From positions 1-5,161 of the forward strand of contig JAKAPY010000136.1 in assembly GCA_021811925.1 (NCBI GenBank): DNA of 5,161 bases. Reading direction: 5' to 3'. Shown piece by piece: positions 1 through 5,018 of this stretch. The notes beneath the pieces were generated by a model. That model was not told where the DNA came from. It searched no databases and saw only the letters and a list, made by a program, of their open reading frames with translations. This stretch comes from Thermoplasmata archaeon (GTDB taxonomy: Archaea; Thermoplasmatota; Thermoplasmata; Sysuiplasmatales; Sysuiplasmataceae). The position numbers were made by a program, and so were the translations under genes. Numbering within the stretch: the stretch's first letter is position 1; the number at the start of each line of letters is the position of its first letter.

Positions 1-81
1 CGATCTGACAGCATCTCCGGCGGCGTGGATTCGGCGAATGGTGTGATTGCGCAGGAATCACTACTCAGAAGTGCAGATCGG

Positions 82-95
82 AGAAAGGCTTAAAG
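82..95 (+). promoter_or_regulatory. BRE/TATA promoter of pdaD, leaderless
   Basis: A purine-rich BRE-like stretch (AGAAAG, 82-87) is followed by a TATA-like CTTAAAG (89-95). Its centre lies about 26 bases before the ATG at 118, the usual archaeal distance from TATA box to transcription start. No Shine-Dalgarno sequence lies before that ATG. Together these suggest a leaderless mRNA starting at or next to the start codon. The TATA match is modest, so this rests mostly on spacing and on similar elements before dinB and adk. Confidence 0.5.
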
Positions 96-117
96 GCAGT
101 TCGCCAATCCACTTGAT

Positions 118-588
118 ATGTTTCCGGTTCCCACCAGGTTCTTCGTGACATCTGGCAAGGCGATAAGCAAGGTTTCGGATCTGAATGCATTTGATCAGGC
201 GCTAATACTCGCGGGCATAGGTGAACAGAACCTGGTTTCTGTTTCTTCCGTTCTGCCTGTCGGCGTAAAGAAGGTACCGAAGAGGGAGCTGCCGAGGGGG
301 ATGGTAACGCACTGCGTCCTCGCGCAGATGCGTGGAGGAGAGGGCGAGACGATATCGGCAGGTATCGCGTACGGCTTCAGGGCAGACGGGCAGGGAGGAT
401 ACGTTGCGGAAGGGCATATGTACGGCACGCAGAAGAACCTCAACCAGATACTCGAATGGAAAATGGACGAGATGTCGAAACTGAGGCGTATGAAGTTCAA
501 GAAGATCTACTACGTAACGGAGGAGCTTGACATACCGCTTGACCACTACGGCGCATGTCTTGCATCCGTTGTCTTCTCATTCGACTGA
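118..588 (+). CDS. pdaD: Pyruvoyl-dependent arginine decarboxylase
   Basis: This enzyme decarboxylates L-arginine to agmatine in the cytoplasm. In archaea agmatine feeds polyamine synthesis and also modifies the wobble base of tRNA-Ile (agmatidine). The 156-residue proenzyme is near the usual family length (about 150-165). The self-cleavage motif VSSVLP is at residues 42-47. Cleavage between Ser43 and Ser44 should give a short beta chain and an alpha chain whose new N-terminal pyruvoyl group, made from Ser44, is the cofactor. Asn38 five residues before the cleavage site, and Glu98 in GYVAEGH, match the Asn and Glu known to matter in the Methanocaldococcus jannaschii enzyme. The ATG at 118 is chosen because it lies 26 bases from a TATA-like box. 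The next gene starts 15 bases after the stop, suggesting an operon. All motifs are intact; confidence is high. Confidence 0.95.
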   Translation: MFPVPTRFFVTSGKAISKVSDLNAFDQALILAGIGEQNLVSVSSVLPVGVKKVPKRELPRGMVTHCVLAQMRGGEGETISAGIAYGFRADGQGGYVAEGHMYGTQKNLNQILEWKMDEMSKLRRMKFKKIYYVTEELDIPLDHYGACLASVVFSFD

Positions 589-594
589 TTGAAT

Positions 595-599
595 GGAGG
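595..599 (+). promoter_or_regulatory. Shine-Dalgarno that selects TTG 604
   Basis: A perfect GGAGG sits four bases before a TTG at 604. A second in-frame TTG at 589 lies upstream of this ribosome binding site and directly abuts the pdaD stop. The site therefore favours 604 as the true start, making translation of this second gene SD-dependent while pdaD itself seems leaderless. Confidence 0.6.
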
Positions 600-603
600 C
601 AAC

Positions 604-1035
604 TTGATTGTAGTCACCTGCCCCTCATGCGGTTTTGGAAAGGTTGCACAGTCAGGCGTCGCAAGGACAAAATGTTCGCATTGCGGCAAGGCAATAAGCA
701 TATCAAAGGCACTGAAGCACTACGAGGGTGAGGATGCAGGGGCAGCAAGGACGGCCCTCTTCATCATAAACGCGGGAATGAAACCGCATCAGCTTTCTCC
801 AGGGGCGGTTGAGAAGGCGAGGAAACAGGGCGGTGCTGCCATGCAGGCGGCAGGCAGGAAGACTGCCGGGAGGAGCATGGGCGATTTTCTGTCGTCGCAC
901 GACAGTTTCGGCATTGATGAATTTGCTGCCTTCCTCGGCATAAGCCAGGAGCAGGCGGAGACAAGGATTATGAAGCTCGCGGAAGCGGGCGCGGTCTATT
1001 CCTCGGCGAAGGGTGTCTTCCGTGTCGTCAGCTGA
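604..1035 (+). CDS. Zinc-ribbon protein with C-terminal winged-helix-like domain
   Basis: This is a 143-residue protein of unknown function. Numbered from the TTG at 604, it opens with a zinc ribbon: CPSC at residues 6-9 and CSHC at 24-27, four cysteines that should bind one zinc ion. A polar, Ala/Gly/Lys-rich helical middle follows (about 35-95). The last 45 residues (IDEFAAFLGIS, then a helix, then GAVYSSAKGVFRVV) look like a winged helix with a beta hairpin at the end. This order resembles archaeal zinc-ribbon families of the DUF5817/DUF1922 kind, recalled from memory and not searched. A nucleic-acid-binding role is inferred. Proximity to pdaD suggests co-expression and translational coupling, but no enzymatic link is visible. 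A longer reading from TTG 589 adds five residues; the SD at 595-599 argues for 604. Confidence 0.75.
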   Translation: MIVVTCPSCGFGKVAQSGVARTKCSHCGKAISISKALKHYEGEDAGAARTALFIINAGMKPHQLSPGAVEKARKQGGAAMQAAGRKTAGRSMGDFLSSHDSFGIDEFAAFLGISQEQAETRIMKLAEAGAVYSSAKGVFRVVS

Positions 1036-1036
1036 A

Positions 1037-1738
1037 TCACATGAGTCTCTTGCTTCTTGCGGCACCCGGCGCGATCAGTTCCCTCGGCAGCAGACGGGTC
1101 AGGACAGCCAGGTAAACAGCGACTGAGATTGCAAGGGCGGAAATGTCGAAAAGCATTGTGAGCGCCGACGGGCGAAATGAAAACACAGGAATCATGATGA
1201 CATTGAATACCGCCTGAAGCAGAATGGCATATGCGGTTCCCCTTGAGGCCGTTCCGCTCTCTATGCCGTAGCCTATGATGGAACCTGTCGCCCCGCCGAG
1301 CAGCTCTATGCCGAAAGTATAGACTACCAGGACAAGCAGAGTCGGTATGTTGAACGAAGCCGCTCCCGAAAAGACGATGCCGTATTCTCCAAGCGCAACA
1401 CCCGCGGCTATTGATGTTCCCAGGGAGTAACCGTAAAATCTTCCGGAGCCCTTTCTCCTCACCCTCGGGAAGTTGAGTACCACGAGCACAAGGAGCTGCT
1501 GGATGGCAACGAAGAGCACAACGAAGACAATTCCGCCCCCGACGGCGGTCAGCTCCTCGATGTAGGCGAAGACTGCACCGATTATGATGCCGACTGCAAG
1601 CAGGCCGAAAATCCACCTGTCATCAAAATAAGGCTTGTCCGTCCTCGGCCAGGTGTAATTGGAGAGCGAAAGGTAGAGTAGAAGAAGGGCGGGGCCGAAG
1701 GAAAGCACCGCGATTACAGGAAAGAAGAACTGTACCAA
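1037..1738 (-). CDS. Polytopic membrane protein, PrsW/CPBP-like but lacking usual ligands
   Basis: This is a 233-residue integral membrane protein with about seven hydrophobic segments (roughly 4-25, 42-60, 66-90, 104-124, 131-155, 168-186, 193-214). Layout and length resemble PrsW-type intramembrane proteases, but the expected catalytic positions differ. Where the family has an EExxK helix, this protein has QQLLVLVV (Gln80-Gln81). The following glycine-rich helix ends in GEY (117-119) rather than a Glu-Asn pair. The late helix that normally carries His reads LLQAVFN (173-179). If the relation is right, it is a non-proteolytic homologue; otherwise it is simply an unassigned membrane protein. 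The TTG start at 1738 is supported by GGTGG at 1746-1750, seven bases away. It follows the dinB stop by 19 bases and is probably co-transcribed with it. Its stop lies one base from the stop of the converging zinc-ribbon gene. Confidence 0.7.
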   Translation of the reverse strand: MVQFFFPVIAVLSFGPALLLLYLSLSNYTWPRTDKPYFDDRWIFGLLAVGIIIGAVFAYIEELTAVGGGIVFVVLFVAIQQLLVLVVLNFPRVRRKGSGRFYGYSLGTSIAAGVALGEYGIVFSGAASFNIPTLLVLVVYTFGIELLGGATGSIIGYGIESGTASRGTAYAILLQAVFNVIMIPVFSFRPSALTMLFDISALAISVAVYLAVLTRLLPRELIAPGAARSKRLM

Positions 1739-1745
1739 GGCATAA

Positions 1746-1750
1746 CCACC
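1746..1750 (-). promoter_or_regulatory. Shine-Dalgarno (GGTGG) deciding TTG start of membrane protein
   Basis: On the minus strand GGTGG lies seven bases before the TTG at 1738, and GGTG is part of the archaeal SD consensus (GGAGGTGATC). An ATG at 1743-1741 is closer to it, but its frame ends after nine codons. The site therefore supports the TTG as initiator and as an internal operon cistron behind dinB. Confidence 0.5.
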
Positions 1751-1757
1751 AGACAGA

Positions 1758-2840
1758 TCACGTGAAATCCGAGAGCATCTTCTGCCCCTTTTTCTCCCCC
1801 AGGTTGGACACCTTCACACCCATCCGCCTGAGGCTCCTGGAGTGCTCGCCCAGAAATTCGGCGATAAGCTGGGGCATCATTCTCATGCACGGCTCGAGTT
1901 CGTCTGTGTATTCCTGCATGCTCCTGTTCTTTGTCCTTGTGGAGAGGTCATCCATTATGCCTATGAAGGTGACAGTCTTGAACGCCTGCCCGTCTTTCCT
2001 GACCATCTCCACAACATCCTGAAGGAGTGTTCGGGCGCTATCGAGCAGTATGCCTGAATCCCTGGTGTCTTCCTTGAGCGTAACAATTCTGCCATACTGC
2101 TCCCTCTTCCTCTCCATCACGGGTTCCTCGTCAATTCCCCTGGACGCATTGTAAAGCCAGCCCCCCATACCCGAGCCGAACATTCTTCTTGTATCTGGAG
2201 CGGCCCGTTCCCTGAGCTGCCCTATCGTTTCAATTCCCTCCTCGTTGAGCTTCTTCTCCGTGACCCTTCCAACGCCAAAAAGCCTGCCTACGGGCATGGG
2301 CGACAGGAAATCCTCCACCTGATCATCCCTTATGACTGTCAGGCCGTCCGGCTTGTTCACGCCGGCTGCCATCTTTGCGATGAGCTTGTTCGGCCCTATC
2401 CCGATGGAACAAGTCAGTCCCTCGCCTGCAAGCAGCCCCTCCTTGATGCGCCTGGCCACATCCGCCGCATCGTCGAATGAAGAAACAATGCCGGTCAGGT
2501 CGAGATACGCTTCGTCGATGCTTGCCTGCTCCATCACCGGACTGAATGTATGCAGAAAGTTCATGATCCTATCGGAAACTGTATCGTAGTGGCCGAGGTC
2601 CGCCCTGAGAAACACCGTATCTGCCGAAGCGTTCCTCTTTGCAAAGGCGATCGGCATGCCCGACTTTATCCCAAGTTTGCGCGCTTCATAGTTTGAGGTT
2701 GACACGGCGCCGCTGTCCTCGGTCCTTCCAGAATAGATACAGACTGCAACTGGCCGTCCCTTCAAAGAAGGATTTCGGAGCTCCTCGCACTGGGCGTAAA
2801 AATAATCCAGATCGACGTGCAATATAGTTCGTTCAGGCAC
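1758..2840 (-). CDS. dinB: DNA polymerase IV (Y-family, Dpo4-like)
   Basis: This is a translesion DNA polymerase that copies damaged templates with low fidelity and no proofreading. The 360 residues match the length and motif order of Sulfolobus Dpo4 (352). The palm metal ligands are Asp10 in HVDLDYFY and Asp109-Glu110 in SIDEAYLD, with Tyr15 in the steric-gate position that excludes ribonucleotides. The finger region has the conserved YSGRTEDSGAVSTSNYEAR (36-54). SIGIGPNKLIAKMAA falls in the palm, and the helix-hairpin-helix thumb includes LFGVGRVTEKKL. The little-finger domain starts near GRIVTLKEDTR. The C-terminus, QKMLSDFT (353-360), resembles a PCNA-binding PIP box with the second aromatic residue missing. 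GTG at 2840 is the first possible start after an in-frame stop and lies about 24 bases from a strong TATA box, so the mRNA is probably leaderless. A membrane protein gene follows 19 bases downstream. Confidence 0.96.
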   Translation of the reverse strand: MPERTILHVDLDYFYAQCEELRNPSLKGRPVAVCIYSGRTEDSGAVSTSNYEARKLGIKSGMPIAFAKRNASADTVFLRADLGHYDTVSDRIMNFLHTFSPVMEQASIDEAYLDLTGIVSSFDDAADVARRIKEGLLAGEGLTCSIGIGPNKLIAKMAAGVNKPDGLTVIRDDQVEDFLSPMPVGRLFGVGRVTEKKLNEEGIETIGQLRERAAPDTRRMFGSGMGGWLYNASRGIDEEPVMERKREQYGRIVTLKEDTRDSGILLDSARTLLQDVVEMVRKDGQAFKTVTFIGIMDDLSTRTKNRSMQEYTDELEPCMRMMPQLIAEFLGEHSRSLRRMGVKVSNLGEKKGQKMLSDFT

Positions 2841-2859
2841 GACGTTTAATCATATTGTG

Positions 2860-2874
2860 AATTTAAACTATTTC
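2860..2874 (-). promoter_or_regulatory. BRE/TATA promoter of dinB, leaderless
   Basis: Read on the minus strand, GAAATAG (2874-2868) is followed directly by TTTAAATT (2867-2860), a very good BRE/TATA pair. The TATA centre is about 24 bases before the GTG at 2840, and no Shine-Dalgarno precedes that GTG. This points to a leaderless transcript carrying dinB and the membrane protein behind it. No obvious operator palindrome overlaps the element. Confidence 0.7.
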
Positions 2875-3034
2875 GGTGAGTCAGGCGGAGCCTGTTCGAT
2901 AAGCATCCGGATGGCCCACCATGATTTTAAGCGGTGATTCGATTCGCAACTGATATTAGTCAGATACGTTGTTAATCGAACTGCCGGGTCCGCCCAGGAG
3001 TGCAGAAGCGGACCATGAGAGGCAGGAACCGGAA

Positions 3035-3038
3035 GGAG
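3035..3038 (+). promoter_or_regulatory. Shine-Dalgarno favouring ATG 3048
   Basis: GGAG, within AAGGAGAC, lies nine bases before the ATG at 3048. It is the best-placed ribosome binding site for the small envelope protein. It would imply a leader of several tens of bases, with transcription starting in the divergent region; GATATTAG at 2952-2959 is a weak TATA candidate. Confidence 0.4.
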
Positions 3039-3047
3039 ACTCAGAAA

Positions 3048-3437
3048 ATGTCGATAAAGGGGTGGAAAATTCTCGCGTCTGTTCTTTCAGCCGCCGTAGT
3101 CATACTTGTTGTTGCAGCAGTCTATCTTGCCACCGTGGCAAACATGGGTATCATTTCGACGATGGCAGACAATCAATCTGTCACAGTGGGTCCGCTTTCG
3201 AGCTCGGCGGTACATTTCGGAATAAGGTATTCTGGATACCTTACAATCACCTATAATTCGACGGCAGCCATTGCTATAACAGTTTATTACACATTTGCCC
3301 AGCAGAATTTCACTAGCACCCATCTTGGGACGAGCGGCAGGATAGCGCTTCCGGTCCTTCCTTCCACAGTGACAATAACTTTCACTTCCGCACTCCAGAA
3401 GGCGACGATAAGCTATACCGTGTCTGAGCAATACTGA
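3048..3437 (+). CDS. Small single-pass membrane protein with beta-rich outer domain
   Basis: I do not recognise a family. From ATG 3048 the protein has 129 residues: a short positive N-terminus (SIKGWK), one hydrophobic segment (about 8-31), then some 95 residues dominated by Ser/Thr/Tyr/Val strands, ending SYTVSEQY. No cysteine occurs. Three N-glycosylation sequons lie in the outer part: NQS at 42, NST at 70 and NFT at 87. This suggests a signal-anchored protein with a small beta-sandwich outside the membrane. An uncleaved anchor seems more likely than a cleaved signal. In-frame starts also exist at GTG 3000 and ATG 3015, adding 16 or 11 residues rich in Arg and Lys. The codons between 3000 and 3047 look coding, so the longer form cannot be excluded; the GGAG at 3035 favours 3048. 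It is followed 48 bases on by an M50 protease gene. Confidence 0.7.
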   Translation: MSIKGWKILASVLSAAVVILVVAAVYLATVANMGIISTMADNQSVTVGPLSSSAVHFGIRYSGYLTITYNSTAAIAITVYYTFAQQNFTSTHLGTSGRIALPVLPSTVTITFTSALQKATISYTVSEQY

Positions 3438-3449
3438 AAATCGTCAAAC

Positions 3450-3457
3450 ATAAAATA
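3450..3457 (+). promoter_or_regulatory. TATA box before the M50 protease gene
   Basis: ATAAAATA lies in the short gap after the small envelope protein. Transcription would be expected to start about 26 bases from its centre, near 3480, giving an mRNA with roughly six leader bases before ATG 3486. Such a start would exclude the in-frame TTG at 3459 as initiator for this transcript. Confidence 0.45.
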
Positions 3458-3485
3458 GTTGTATCTTCAATGGTACGGCCCGGAA

Positions 3486-4187
3486 ATGTCAAAAAGCGGC
3501 CCGTACAGAGTTGATTTCGACCAGGGCGCGGACAACTATCGCTCGTCGCCCTACAATTATATCCCGAGGGGAAGGATAAGTTTCAGCAGGCTGGAGGAAA
3601 GGCACATCGCTGTCGCATTTGTGGTGCTTGTGGCTGCTTTCCTCGTGTTTTTCACATTACACGGCGGGCTGATGACGCAGATACCTCTCGCCCTGCTAAT
3701 CTCGGTTGTCTCCGTCCTGACCGGGTTCCTTCTTCATGAGCTCATGCACAAATACTATGCACAGAAGTTCGGGGCCTGGGCCGAATTCAGATATTCCTTC
3801 TTCGGCCTGCTTCTCGGCCTCTTCACTTCCTTCCTCGGCCTTTTCCTTGCCGCCCCGGGGGCTGTCTATATTTCAGGAAACCTTACAAGGCGGGAGAACG
3901 GCATGGTGAGCGCGGCAGGACCGCTTACAAATACTGCATTTTCCTTCGTTTTCGTGGCAGCTGCGGTCGCAACTTCGAGCTTGGGGGGCCTGTGGACGAC
4001 ATTCTTCGCCGGCGTGGCATTCCTTGATGCGTGGCTGGGCGTGTTCAACATGATACCCGTTCCGCCGCTGGACGGATCGAAGGTAATCAGGTGGAATGTG
4101 AAGGTTTACGTAGTGTGCCTTCTGCTTCCGATCGCCGCCATCGCGTCACTGAGTCTGCTCAACCTGATTGCACTGCCTGGCCTGTGA
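3486..4187 (+). CDS. M50 family membrane metalloprotease (site-2 protease type)
   Basis: This is an intramembrane zinc protease expected to cut transmembrane segments of client proteins. Numbered from ATG 3486 (233 residues), the zinc motif HELMH is at 84-88, with His84, His88 and catalytic Glu85. The third ligand is Asp196 in the family motif N-x-I-P-x-P-P-L-D-G (188-197). AAGPLTN (143-149) is also typical of the family. About six membrane segments are visible (42-61, 64-83, 105-125, 149-168, 170-191, 205-229). There is no PDZ or CBS domain, so it is a minimal member. The N-terminal 40 residues are polar and Tyr/Arg-rich and probably cytoplasmic. A TTG at 3459 would add nine residues, but it lies close to a TATA-like box and would precede the predicted mRNA start. 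Motifs are intact, so activity is likely; the substrate is unknown, though the upstream single-pass protein is a candidate. Confidence 0.9.
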   Translation: MSKSGPYRVDFDQGADNYRSSPYNYIPRGRISFSRLEERHIAVAFVVLVAAFLVFFTLHGGLMTQIPLALLISVVSVLTGFLLHELMHKYYAQKFGAWAEFRYSFFGLLLGLFTSFLGLFLAAPGAVYISGNLTRRENGMVSAAGPLTNTAFSFVFVAAAVATSSLGGLWTTFFAGVAFLDAWLGVFNMIPVPPLDGSKVIRWNVKVYVVCLLLPIAAIASLSLLNLIALPGL

Positions 4188-4239
4188 GCATGCGCCCTGG
4201 AGCCTGCACTGACTTGATAAATAGGGGACCTGCTCGTGT

Positions 4240-4255
4240 GGGAGAGATTATTTAA
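4240..4255 (+). promoter_or_regulatory. BRE/TATA promoter of adk, leaderless
   Basis: GGGAGAGA (4240-4247 region) followed by TTATTTAA (4248-4255) forms a good BRE/TATA pair. The TATA centre is about 26 bases before the ATG at 4278, and no Shine-Dalgarno precedes that ATG, so a leaderless adk mRNA is expected. A second AT-rich stretch, GATAAATA near 4214-4221, could be an alternative upstream promoter but is less well placed. Confidence 0.65.
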
Positions 4256-4277
4256 CTCAAGCATTTACACCTAAGCG

Positions 4278-4910
4278 ATGAAGACACGCCTTGTCTTTCT
4301 CGGACCACCCGGGGCAGGAAAGGGAACTCAGGCCATCGTCATCGCCAAGAAATACCATCTGGCAAGGATTGCGACGGGGGACATCCTGAGGGATGCGATA
4401 GGAAGGGGATCCGCACTGGGCCTTAAGGCAAAGGAATTCATGGACAGGGGCGATCTCGTCCCCGATGATGTTGTGAATGCCATACTCAAAGATAAAATAC
4501 ACAACACTCCAGACGGCTTCATTATAGACGGGTACCCCCGGACAATTGAGCAGGCTAACTTCCTGCAGAGTGCCATTGAAATTCAGAGGGTGATTTACTT
4601 TGACGCTCCGGAGGAGATACTGGTGCAGAGGATAGTGAACAGGCGTGTGTGCCCTGTGTGCAACGCCGTCTACAACAAGCTTGAAAATCCACCTGCTGTC
4701 GAAGGGAAGTGTGATCTCGACGGGGCTGAACTCTTCCACAGGACTGACGATATCGAGGAAGTCACAAGGGAGCGGATAAAGACTTTCTGGCAGAAGACGG
4801 CGCCGCTCGTTGACTATTACTTTCACAAAGGGCTTCTTGCAAAGGTTTCGGCAGAAAGGAACGTGGGTGAAGTCACTGCCGAGATAGAGTTTGCGATCCA
4901 GACAGAGTGA
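4278..4910 (+). CDS. adk: Adenylate kinase, bacterial-type with zinc lid
   Basis: This enzyme catalyses ATP + AMP to 2 ADP in the cytoplasm and balances adenine nucleotides. At 210 residues it matches the long-lid class. The P-loop GPPGAGKGT is at 9-17, the AMP-site motif TGDILR at 33-38, and DGYPRT at 84-89 with AMP-binding Arg88. The lid (about 123-160) carries Cys125, Cys128, Cys145 and Asp148, the Cys-Cys-Cys-Asp zinc set known from Bacillus subtilis adenylate kinase, and the HRTDD lid motif with Arg155. Arg122, Arg123 and Arg166 fit the other phosphate-contacting arginines. Many methanogens and Crenarchaeota use a shorter, differently built archaeal adenylate kinase (AdkA), so this gene is of bacterial type, possibly by old transfer. 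The start is set by a leaderless promoter 26 bases upstream. The gene stands alone between a membrane protease and a glycerol-3-phosphate dehydrogenase. Confidence 0.96.
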   Translation: MKTRLVFLGPPGAGKGTQAIVIAKKYHLARIATGDILRDAIGRGSALGLKAKEFMDRGDLVPDDVVNAILKDKIHNTPDGFIIDGYPRTIEQANFLQSAIEIQRVIYFDAPEEILVQRIVNRRVCPVCNAVYNKLENPPAVEGKCDLDGAELFHRTDDIEEVTRERIKTFWQKTAPLVDYYFHKGLLAKVSAERNVGEVTAEIEFAIQTE

Positions 4911-4939
4911 GGAATGGAAAGAGTGCCTACTCCAGCAAG

Positions 4940-4973
4940 CATTCCGTTTACTCCTGCGCCACTAAACGGCATG
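4940..4973. promoter_or_regulatory. Dyad upstream of the GlpA-type gene, candidate operator
   Basis: Two arms, CATTCCGTTTA (4940-4950) and TAAACGGCATG (4963-4973), are inverted copies matching at 10 of 11 positions around a 12-base spacer. Arm centres are about 23 bases apart, close to two helical turns, as for a dimeric helix-turn-helix regulator. The right arm ends just before the TATA-like TTTAATTATA at 4980-4989. A transcript hairpin ending adk is the alternative, but no U-tract follows directly. Confidence 0.5.
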
Positions 4974-4979
4974 GCTTGA

Positions 4980-4989
4980 TTTAATTATA
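4980..4989 (+). promoter_or_regulatory. TATA box of the GlpA-type gene
   Basis: TTTAATTATA is the most AT-rich stretch in the gap. From its centre, transcription should start near 5011, leaving about eight leader bases before ATG 5019. No Shine-Dalgarno is visible, so a very short leader or leaderless mRNA is expected. The BRE position overlaps or adjoins the right arm of the upstream dyad. Confidence 0.55.
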
Positions 4990-5018
4990 GGCAAGCACTA
5001 GCGCATGGCAGTAAGAAG

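Noticed and set aside
1..93. An open frame from base 1 to a TAA at 91-93, possibly the end of an upstream plus-strand gene.
   Set aside because: Only 30 codons are visible, with no recognisable motif and no codon bias like the neighbours. A second frame ending at 46 is equally possible, so the flank is left unassigned.
996..1616. A 206-codon frame on the minus strand overlapping the membrane protein.
   Set aside because: Its translation is Arg/His/Cys-rich, typical of a shadow frame of a hydrophobic gene in GC-rich DNA. The other frame has regular membrane segments and a ribosome binding site.
2904..2913. A perfect 10-base palindrome CATCCGGATG in the dinB divergent region.
   Set aside because: It is about 30 bases upstream of the dinB BRE/TATA and is not repeated. 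At this length it can arise by chance.
2894..2981. GTTCGAT and ATCGAAC, inverted copies flanking most of the divergent intergenic region.
   Set aside because: There are only seven matching bases over an 88-base span with no extension, which is within chance expectation.
2969..3256. An open frame of 95 codons in another frame over the small envelope protein.
   Set aside because: Its translation is Ser/Arg/Cys-rich without fold features. The overlapping frame has a clear membrane segment and beta-rich domain and better codon use.
4257..4826. A 189-codon antisense frame across adk.
   Set aside because: adk on the opposite strand has all family motifs, and this frame shows none.
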